Assembly: GCA_013043965.1 (NCBI GenBank) | Contig: JABEVF010000062.1 | Span: 1 to 39,497 of the forward strand | Origin: Gallionella sp. | GTDB taxonomy: Bacteria; Pseudomonadota; Gammaproteobacteria; Burkholderiales; Gallionellaceae | Reading direction: 5' to 3' | Length of the DNA: 39,497 bases | Shown here: positions 31,935 to 39,497 of the stretch, piece after piece | How the letters are laid out: each line of letters opens with the position of its first letter | Position numbering within the stretch: the first letter of the stretch is position 1 | Notes under the pieces: model-generated | Told to the model about the DNA's origin: nothing | What the model saw: only the letters and a program-made list of their open reading frames with translations | Database searches by the model: none | Program-made: the position numbers and the translations under genes

Positions 31935-31948
31935 AAGCGTGCAACAAA

Positions 31949-32158
31949 TTACTTGGCAGCAGCGTCAGCAGCAGCCTTTTTGTGCTTCTTGGCGTGCTTT
32001 TTAGCGTGGTGCTTGGCTTCTTTCTTTTCTTCAGCAGCAGGAGCCGATTTAGCGGCAGCAGCTTCAGGAGCCTTGGCTGGAGCCGCATCGGCAGCAACAG
32101 CAGAGAAAGTAACAGTAGCGAATACAGCGGCGATCAGTGCGGACAAAAGTTTGCTCAT
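31949..32158 (-). CDS. Small exported Ala/Lys/His-rich protein (Asr-like composition)
   Basis: MSKLLSALIAAVFATVTFSAVAADAAPAKAPEAAAAKSAPAAEEKKEAKHHAKKHAKKHKKAAADAAAK; GGAG RBS before ATG at 32158; signal peptide with AVA-AD cleavage-like site; strong terminator downstream. Confidence 0.8.
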   Translation of the reverse strand: MSKLLSALIAAVFATVTFSAVAADAAPAKAPEAAAAKSAPAAEEKKEAKHHAKKHAKKHKKAAADAAAK

Positions 32159-32230
32159 TGTGAACTCCATTTTCAGTAGTTTATTAAACGTTTATGACAC
32201 TACGTGTCGCTTGCATTAACGCTTCCTTGA

Positions 32231-32258
32231 TTTATTTGGTTGACACTAACCAAATAAA
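32231..32258 (-). terminator. AT-rich hairpin downstream of tRNA-Leu (putative terminator/processing hairpin)
   Basis: TTTATTTGGTT-GACACT-AACCAAATAAA perfect 11-bp stem. Confidence 0.5.
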
Positions 32259-32264
32259 TTTGTG

Positions 32265-32349
32265 TGGTGCCGGGGGGGGGACTCGAACCCCCACGCCTTT
32301 CGGCACCGGATTTTGAGTCCGGCACGTCTACCAGTTCCATCACCCCGGC
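32265..32349 (-). tRNA. tRNA-Leu (anticodon CAA)
   Basis: Reverse complement GCCGGGGTGATGGAACTGGTAGACGTGCCGGACTCAAAATCCGGTGCCGAAAGGCGTGGGGGTTCGAGTCCCCCCCCCGGCACCA; 7-bp acceptor, encoded CCA. Confidence 0.95.
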
Positions 32350-32427
32350 GAAGCGACGCGCATTATCCATGAAACGCCAGCCCGCATCAAGCTACAATCT
32401 CGTCTTTGCCGAAATTAGGTTGGTTTT

Positions 32428-33456
32428 ATGCGTACTGATGAGTTTGATTTTTCCTTGCCGGAGAGCCTGATCGCCCAGCATCCGCCGGCGCGGCGTGGCG
32501 CCAGCCGCTTGCTGCATGTGCATGGAGGAGGGCTCGATGACAGGCAGTTCACGGATCTGTTAGCGCTGGTGCAAGCGCGCGACGTGCTGGTGTTGAATGA
32601 CACCCGCGTCATCAAGGCGCGGCTGTTCGGTGCCAAGCAAACGGGCGGGCAGGTCGAAGTGATGGTCGAGCGCGTGTTGAATGACCACGAGGCGTTGGCG
32701 CAGGTGCGCGCCAGCAAGTCGCCCAAGGCTGGAAGTTACTTGCATCTGGCCGGACAACTCAACGTCGAGGTGCTGGGGCGCGAGGGCGAGTTCTTTCATT
32801 TGCGTTTTGTCGACGAAGAGAGTGTATGGACGTTGCTGGAACGGCACGGGAGACTGCCGCTGCCGCCTTACATCACGCATGCCGCCGAGGACGAGGACGA
32901 GCAACGCTACCAGACCGTGTTCGCGCGCGCGGACGGAGCGGTCGCCGCGCCCACCGCCGGGTTGCATTTCGATGAGGCCATGCTGCAAGCCTTGCGCGAT
33001 AAGGGCGCGGAGGTCGCCTATGTGACGTTGCATGTGGGGGCGGGGACGTTCCAGCCGGTGCGCGCCGAGTTCGTCCACGAACACACCATGCACAGCGAGC
33101 GCTACGAGATCCCGCAAGCGACCGTGGATGCGATCGCCCACGCGCGCGGCGCGCAAGGTCGCGTGATTGCGGTCGGAACCACCAGCCTGCGCGCGCTGGA
33201 AAGTGCGGCAGCATCGCGAGAATTGGCAAGTGGTGCGGGTGAAACCAGTATTTTCATCACGCCGGGTTATGCGTTCCGCGTGGTGGATGTGTTGCTGACC
33301 AACTTCCATCTGCCCAAATCCACGCTGCTGATGCTGGTGAGCGCGTTCGGCGGGATGGGCGCGATGCGCGCCGCCTATAAACACGCGGTGGAAAAGGAAT
33401 ATCGCTTCTTTAGCTATGGCGATGCGATGCTGATAGAAAGAGCTAGTAGCTACTAG
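32428..33456 (+). CDS. queA: S-adenosylmethionine:tRNA ribosyltransferase-isomerase
   Basis: [89 protein letters not shown]. Confidence 0.96.
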   Translation: MRTDEFDFSLPESLIAQHPPARRGASRLLHVHGGGLDDRQFTDLLALVQARDVLVLNDTRVIKARLFGAKQTGGQVEVMVERVLNDHEALAQVRASKSPKAGSYLHLAGQLNVEVLGREGEFFHLRFVDEESVWTLLERHGRLPLPPYITHAAEDEDEQRYQTVFARADGAVAAPTAGLHFDEAMLQALRDKGAEVAYVTLHVGAGTFQPVRAEFVHEHTMHSERYEIPQATVDAIAHARGAQGRVIAVGTTSLRALESAAASRELASGAGETSIFITPGYAFRVVDVLLTNFHLPKSTLLMLVSAFGGMGAMRAAYKHAVEKEYRFFSYGDAMLIERASSY

Positions 33457-33520
33457 CTACTAGCTACTAGCTACTAGCTACTGGCTACTAGCTACTGGCT
33501 ACTGGCTACTGGCTACTGGC
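33441..33520 (+). repeat. Heptad tandem repeat overlapping the queA 3' end
   Basis: 18-bp palindrome AGCTAGTAGCTACTAGCT (33441-33458) continuing into ~10 tandem 7-mers (AGCTACT / GGCTACT). Confidence 0.95.
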
Positions 33521-33532
33521 GAGCAGCTTTGA

Positions 33533-34666
<1,134 letters not shown>

Positions 34667-34677
34667 CACCCGCTTCA

Positions 34678-34686
34678 TGCTAGAAT
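34678..34686 (+). promoter_or_regulatory. Putative extended -10 upstream of yajC
   Basis: TGCTAGAAT in the tgt-yajC gap; no clear 17-nt-spaced -35. Confidence 0.35.
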
Positions 34687-34717
34687 GCGCGGCTTTTTCA
34701 ACTCGGAGATTCGGAAC

Positions 34718-35044
34718 ATGTTTATTAGTAACGCATACGCGGAAGCCGCCGCCACACCGGCAGGTAGTGACTTGACACAATTTTTGCCGCTGGTCGCGCT
34801 GGTGGTGGTGTTTTATTTCCTGATATTGCGCCCGCAACAGAAACGCGCCAAAGAACACAAGGTGATGATGGGAGCACTGCAGCGCGGCGACGAAGTTGTC
34901 ACCAGCGGCGGGGTGGTGGGGAGTGTCGCTAAGGTGTACGAACAATACGCCAGCGTGGAACTGGCCGAGAACGTGGAAGTCATCGTGCAAAAAAGCGCGA
35001 TCCTGAACGTGTTGCCCAAGGGCACGATCAAGTCCATCAAGTAG
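34718..35044 (+). CDS. yajC: Preprotein translocase subunit YajC
   Basis: LTQFLPLVALVVVFYFLILRPQQKRAKEHKVMMGALQRGDEVVTSGGVVG; start ATG 34718. Confidence 0.95.
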   Translation: MFISNAYAEAAATPAGSDLTQFLPLVALVVVFYFLILRPQQKRAKEHKVMMGALQRGDEVVTSGGVVGSVAKVYEQYASVELAENVEVIVQKSAILNVLPKGTIKSIK

Positions 35045-35065
35045 CGCTCGTTATTTAAATATGAG

Positions 35066-35085
35066 CCGGGGATGTCCCCGGTTTG
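35066..35085 (+). terminator. Putative terminator hairpin after yajC
   Basis: CCGGGG-ATGT-CCCCGG followed by TTTG. Confidence 0.55.
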
Positions 35086-35109
35086 TCGTTTTCTGGGATT
35101 GGTGAGACA

Positions 35110-35281
35110 CCCCGATCAACCGTAGCGAGCGGCTGGAGTGCAATGCGTATTGAGCGGACGATAAGACGAACTTCGCGAGTTTCGGCGAAGACTGGCCTTC
35201 GGGCTGTGTCGGGGCCACATACCGTGAGGCAGGCGAAAGAAGTGACGCGCAACGCAGCAATCTGGTCGCGCAGTAGGTTGG
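35110..35281 (-). repeat. Dispersed intergenic element, copy B
   Basis: Minus strand AGATTGCTGCGTTGCGCGTCACTTCTTTCGCCTGCCTCACGGTATGTGGCCCCGACACAGCCCGAAGG...CGAAACTCGCGAAGTTCGTC...GCACTCCAGCCGCTCGCTACGGTTGATCGGG aligns with copy A. Confidence 0.65.
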
Positions 35282-35306
35282 TCCGGGTGTATGGGAAGAG
35301 GTTGTG

Positions 35307-37118
35307 ATGAATCGTTATCCTTTGTGGAAATATGTGCTGATCTTTGCCGTGCTGTTGGCGGGCCTGATCTATACCCTGCCGAATTTTTTTGGCGAATCGC
35401 CTGCGGTGCAAGTCTCGCCGTTGCGCACCGGCATCAAAGCGGATGCGGCATTGCTGGAACGTGCCTCCGACGCGCTCAAGGCGGCAAATCTCAATCCCGA
35501 TATGCTGAGTCTGGAAGGCAATAGCGTGAAAGCGCGTTTTGCCGATACCGATACCCAGCTCAAGGCCAAGGATGTGCTGCACACCGCTTTGGGCGAGGAC
35601 TACGTGGTCGCGCTGAACCTGGTGTCGCGCTCGCCGCAGTGGTTGACGAATTTGCACGCGCTGCCGATGTATCTGGGCCTGGACTTGCGCGGCGGGGTGC
35701 ATTTCCTGCTGCAAGTGGACATGAAGGCCGCGCTGGACAAGACGCTGGATGCGACGACCGGCGATCTGCGCAGCACCTTGCGCGAACAGAACGTGCCGTA
35801 CTCGGGTGTGAGCCGCGAGGATAGCGTGCTGCTGGTCAAGTTCCGCGATGCGGCGGCGCGCGACAAGGGTGAGGCGGAGATCAAACAACGCTTTGCCGAT
35901 TACAGCCTGAGCGGCAAAGAGCAGGGCGGCGAGTTTTTGCTGCAAGCACAGCTCACCGAACAAGCCAAACGCCGCATCCAGGAATCTGCGGTGCAGCAAA
36001 ACCTGCTGACCCTGCGCAATCGCGTCAACGAGCTGGGCGTGGCCGAGCCGGTCATCCAGCAACAGGGCGTGGATCGCATCGTCGTGCAACTGCCCGGCGT
36101 GCAGGACACGGCGCGCGCCAAAGATATTCTGGGGCGTACCGCGACCCTGGAAGTGCGCCTGGTCGATGACGAACACCAGCTGGACGCGAGCGGTGTCGCG
36201 CCGTTTGGCACGGAAGCGTTCAAGGACAGGGAAGGCAAAACGCTGCTGGTGAAGAAGCAAGTGTTGCTGACCGGCGAGCGTATCAACGACGCGCAGCCCG
36301 GTTTCGACAATCGCGACAACGAACCGGCCGTGCATATCAATCTGGACGGGGTGGGTGCGCGCAAATTCAAGGAAGCCACGCGCGAGAACGTCGGCAAGCG
36401 CATGGCGATCATCCTGTTTGAAAAAGGCAAGGGCGAGATCGTCACCGCGCCGGTGATACGCGAAGAGATCGGCGGCGGCCGCGTGCAGATCAGCGGGCGC
36501 ATGACCACCGAGGAAGCGCAGGACACCTCCTTGCTGTTGCGCGCCGGTGCCCTGGCCGCACCGATGGAGATCGTCGAGGAGCGCACCGTCGGCCCCAGCC
36601 TGGGCGCGGACAATATCGCGCGCGGTTTCAACTCCACCAAGATCGGCTTCATGCTGATCGCCGTGTTCATGGTGGCGTACTACCTGATGTTCGGCACGAT
36701 CTCGGTGTTCGCGCTGGCGGCCAACCTGCTGCTGCTGATCGCCCTGTTATCCATGCTGCAAGCCACGCTGACCCTGCCGGGCATGGCGGGTATCGCGCTG
36801 ACGCTGGGGATGGCGATCGACTCTAACGTGCTGATCAACGAGCGCATCCGCGAGGAGCTGCGCAACGGTGTCAGCCCGCAAGCCGCCATCCATGCGGGTT
36901 ACGACAATGCCTTCGCCACCATCGTGGATTCGAACATCACCAACCTGATCGCCGGTATCGCGCTGTTCCTGTTCGGTTCCGGCCCGATCAAAGGCTTCGC
37001 GGTGGTGCTGTGCCTGGGGATACTGACTTCGATGTTCAGCGCGGTGCTGGTATCGCGCGCGCTGGTGAACCTCATCTATGGCAGCAAGGCGCGACTCAAT
37101 AAAGTCGCCATCGGTTAA
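35307..37118 (+). CDS. secD: Protein translocase subunit SecD
   Basis: MNRYPLWKYVLIFAVLLAGLIYTLPNFFGESPAVQV, LGLDLRGGVHFLLQVD, LGMAIDSNVLINERIREE. Confidence 0.96.
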   Translation: MNRYPLWKYVLIFAVLLAGLIYTLPNFFGESPAVQVSPLRTGIKADAALLERASDALKAANLNPDMLSLEGNSVKARFADTDTQLKAKDVLHTALGEDYVVALNLVSRSPQWLTNLHALPMYLGLDLRGGVHFLLQVDMKAALDKTLDATTGDLRSTLREQNVPYSGVSREDSVLLVKFRDAAARDKGEAEIKQRFADYSLSGKEQGGEFLLQAQLTEQAKRRIQESAVQQNLLTLRNRVNELGVAEPVIQQQGVDRIVVQLPGVQDTARAKDILGRTATLEVRLVDDEHQLDASGVAPFGTEAFKDREGKTLLVKKQVLLTGERINDAQPGFDNRDNEPAVHINLDGVGARKFKEATRENVGKRMAIILFEKGKGEIVTAPVIREEIGGGRVQISGRMTTEEAQDTSLLLRAGALAAPMEIVEERTVGPSLGADNIARGFNSTKIGFMLIAVFMVAYYLMFGTISVFALAANLLLLIALLSMLQATLTLPGMAGIALTLGMAIDSNVLINERIREELRNGVSPQAAIHAGYDNAFATIVDSNITNLIAGIALFLFGSGPIKGFAVVLCLGILTSMFSAVLVSRALVNLIYGSKARLNKVAIG

Positions 37119-37128
37119 GGGGATAAAC

Positions 37129-38061
37129 ATGGAATTTTTTAAGATTAAACGCGACATCCCGTTCATGAGTTACGGGCGTTACACCACTTCAATCTCGCTG
37201 GTGACATTTCTGATCGCGGTGGTTTTTCTGGCGACCAAGGGGCTGAATTTCGGCGTGGACTTTACCGGCGGAACAGTCATGGAAGTGCATTACGTGCAGG
37301 CCGCCGACCTGAATAAAGTCCGCGAACAACTCGCGGTTGCGGGCCTGCCCGACGCGCAAGTGCAGAACTTCGGTTCCAGCCACGACGTGCTGATCCAGAT
37401 TCCGCTCAAGCAAAATAAAGCGGGCGCGAAATTGAGCGACCAGGTGATGTCGACCCTGCGCCAGCAGGATGGCGACGTGGAAGTGCGCCGCGTCGAATTT
37501 GTCGGCCCGCAAGTCGGCAAGGATCTGGTCGAGAACGGTGCGATGGCCTTGCTGCTGGTGAGCCTGGGGATCGTCGGTTATCTGTGGATACGTTTCGAGT
37601 GGAAGTTTGGCCTGTCGGCGATCATCGCCAACTTGCATGACGTGGTCATCATCCTGGGCTTCTTCGCGTTCTTCCAATGGGAGTTCTCGCTGTCGGTCTT
37701 GGCTGCGGTACTCGCAGTACTGGGCTATTCGGTGAACGAATCGGTGGTGGTGTTCGACCGTATCCGCGAGAACTTCCGCAAGATGCGCAAGGCGGATACC
37801 GCCGAAATCATCGACAACGCCATCACCCGCACCATGTCGCGCACCATCATCACGCACGGCTGTACACAGATGATGGTGTGCGCGATGTTGTTCCTAGGCG
37901 GCGAGACGCTGCATTATTTCGCGATGGCGCTGACCATAGGCATCCTGTTCAGTATCTATTCTTCGGTGTTGGTCGCCAGCCCGTTGTTGATGATGTTCGG
38001 CGTGTCGCGCGAAGACTTCATCAAGCCGGAAAAGACCGCCGCGGAAGAAGTGTTGCCTTAA
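37129..38061 (+). CDS. secF: Protein translocase subunit SecF
   Basis: MEFFKIKRDIPFMSYGRYTTSISLVTFLIAVVFLATKGLNFGVDFTGGTVMEV, LGYSVNESVVVFDRIREN. Confidence 0.96.
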   Translation: MEFFKIKRDIPFMSYGRYTTSISLVTFLIAVVFLATKGLNFGVDFTGGTVMEVHYVQAADLNKVREQLAVAGLPDAQVQNFGSSHDVLIQIPLKQNKAGAKLSDQVMSTLRQQDGDVEVRRVEFVGPQVGKDLVENGAMALLLVSLGIVGYLWIRFEWKFGLSAIIANLHDVVIILGFFAFFQWEFSLSVLAAVLAVLGYSVNESVVVFDRIRENFRKMRKADTAEIIDNAITRTMSRTIITHGCTQMMVCAMLFLGGETLHYFAMALTIGILFSIYSSVLVASPLLMMFGVSREDFIKPEKTAAEEVLP

Positions 38062-38071
38062 GAAGCGGCGG

Positions 38072-38140
38072 GTAGCTAGTAGGCGGTAGCGGGTAGCACA
38101 AGCGAACTGCCCTAGCGACCCGCTACCGCCTACTAGCTAC
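38072..38140 (+). repeat. Perfect 23-bp inverted repeat of heptad units between secF and dedA
   Basis: GTAGCTAGTAGGCGGTAGCGGGT (38072-38094) / 23-nt loop / ACCCGCTACCGCCTACTAGCTAC (38118-38140), 23/23 complementary. Confidence 0.95.
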
Positions 38141-38153
38141 GAGCTCAAGAAAT

Positions 38154-38780
38154 ATGATCGATCTCATTCTGCATCTCGATACGCACCTGCTCGCCATGAC
38201 GCACGAGTATGGTTATTGGGTGTACGGCATTCTGTTCGTCATCATCTTTGCCGAGACCGGCCTGGTGGTCGCCCCCTTCTTGCCAGGCGACTCGCTGTTG
38301 TTCGTCGCGGGTGCGCTGTGCGGTCTGGGCGCGCTGGACATGGCCTGGCTGATGCCGGTATTGATGATCGCGGCGTTTACCGGCGACAACATCAATTACT
38401 GGATAGGCCGCTTTCTGGGGCTGCACCTGTTCGACCTGTTCATCGGGAAATTCATCCGGCGCGAACACCTGGACAAGACCCGCGCGTTCTACGAGGAGCA
38501 TGGCGGCAAGACCATCATCTTCGCGCGTTTCCTGCCCATCGTGCGTACCTTCGCGCCGTTCGTGGCCGGTTTGGGGCTGATGCGTTATCCGATGTTCGTG
38601 ATGTTCAGCCTGCTGGGCAGCGTGGCGTGGATAGGCTCATTGACCCTGGCGGGATATTTCTTCGGCAACATCCCGGTGGTGAAAAACAATCTCACGCTCA
38701 TCATCGCAGCGATTGTCTTGCTCTCCTTCGTGCCCGCTATCAGCGGGTACATCAGGCATCGCCGCAACCGTTCGGTTTGA
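38154..38780 (+). CDS. DedA-family membrane protein
   Basis: VIIFAETGLVVAPFLPGDSLLFVAGALCGLGALDM...GDNINYWIGRFLG, ARFLPIVRTFAPFVAGLGLMRYPMF. Confidence 0.94.
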   Translation: MIDLILHLDTHLLAMTHEYGYWVYGILFVIIFAETGLVVAPFLPGDSLLFVAGALCGLGALDMAWLMPVLMIAAFTGDNINYWIGRFLGLHLFDLFIGKFIRREHLDKTRAFYEEHGGKTIIFARFLPIVRTFAPFVAGLGLMRYPMFVMFSLLGSVAWIGSLTLAGYFFGNIPVVKNNLTLIIAAIVLLSFVPAISGYIRHRRNRSV

Positions 38781-38895
38781 TCGGGCGAATTAGCGGAATA
38801 AATTGGTTTTTCTGTTTCCCTGAATCTCGATTCACCATTCGCACGGCATGACGCGGCCGTCAGGTAGCGGTGGGTTATATTCGACCTGATTGTCC

Positions 38896-39426
38896 TCACT
38901 CTATCTGAAGTTCGGAGCGCATCAATTTAAGCATAAGACTATCAAATGTGTAAAACCCCTTTGAGCAATTGCTGAGCTGCAGCAGCGCAAATGCCGCCCC
39001 TGTACCGAACGCTTCTCGCCTGATCGACTCGTGCGTGAGACGCACAGTCTGGTGCGGAAACCCGAATATCACTTCGTGGTGACCAACGATACCGCCAAAC
39101 CGCAATGAAGTGATGCTCTCGTCCCCCACCTCCAGAGTTTTGGCAAGCTTGCGCGCTGTACCCGACACCTCGGGCTTGTCCTTGAAGTGCTGTTCGAGGA
39201 TCTCGATATCGGCGAACGGTGCGATCTTGCGCAATAGATTGGCCGCCACGATTATAAAATTGATGCCGAGTGTGATATTGGGCGAACATAGCACGCGGGT
39301 GTCGTCTCCCAGGCTATGCGCATACGCCAGGTCGTGTTCCGAATAAGCCGAGATAGCGCTGACCAGCATGATGCCGCGTTCGCGCACTTCTTCACCGTAA
39401 ATCACTAGTGTCCGGTTAAAAATCAA
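38896..39426 (-). pseudogene. N-terminally truncated DapB (dihydrodipicolinate reductase)-like ORF
   Basis: SPNITLGINFIIVAANLLRKIAPFADIEILEQHFKDKPEVSGTARKLAKTL...GGIVGHHEVIFGFPHQTVRLTHESIRREAFGTGAAFALLQL resembles the DapB C-terminal domain; the NAD-binding N-terminus is missing, with an in-frame TGA just upstream of the only start (TTG). Confidence 0.6.
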
Positions 39427-39497
39427 ACAGAATCATCTGGTTATTGGGTGGTGGCGCAATGCTTCTGATGGTGTCAGGCTGCAAAGCGCATGAAATA

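Noticed and set aside
32272-32280. Run of nine G as a sequencing error or G-quadruplex
   Set aside because: Accounted for by the T-stem plus acceptor stem of tRNA-Leu(CAA), with exactly the length needed.
33441-33520. CRISPR-like array
   Set aside because: Direct 7-mers without spacers and no cas genes in the window; it is a simple tandem repeat.
35055-36335. 426-aa minus-strand ORF opposite secD, running into the dispersed repeat
   Set aside because: Antisense to SecD; the C-terminal part merely translates repeat copy B, a typical source of spurious ORFs.

Overview
The window is a betaproteobacterial chromosomal segment; the gene content and intergenic repeats would fit a Gallionellaceae-like iron oxidiser, but that taxonomic guess is inference. 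It is mostly housekeeping. Left to right: a partial RoxA/YcfD-like ribosomal oxygenase (-), bcp-slyD, panC-panD, an Rrf2/NsrR regulator (-) divergent from a truncated haemoglobin plus [2Fe-2S]/FAD reductase pair, tpiA-secG-tRNA-Leu(GAG), the complete 14-gene complex I operon nuoA-N, nfeD-SPFH, a NUDIX gene, a two-component system with a DUF4124 gene and a COG4705-like membrane protein (-), an HDOD gene, purB / mnmA / NUDIX (-), a small Ala/Lys/His-rich exported protein (-), tRNA-Leu(CAA) (-), queA-tgt-yajC-secD-secF-dedA, and an N-terminally truncated DapB-like ORF at the right edge. The strongest non-routine signals are: (1) a near-consensus NsrR operator (AAGATGCA-N7-TGTATCTT) over the -10 of the truncated globin/reductase operon, suggesting a split flavohaemoglobin-like NO-detoxification module; (2) an exact FliA/sigma28 promoter (TAAAGTTT-N11-GCCGATAA) upstream of the HDOD gene; (3) a family of 7-nt-periodic intergenic repeats (CTACNNN or CTTACNN heptads) at four gene junctions, one of which supplies the 3' end and stop codon of queA; (4) a 39-codon ORF between nuoC and nuoD whose start resembles the nuoD start; (5) two diverged copies of a ~170-bp dispersed intergenic element.
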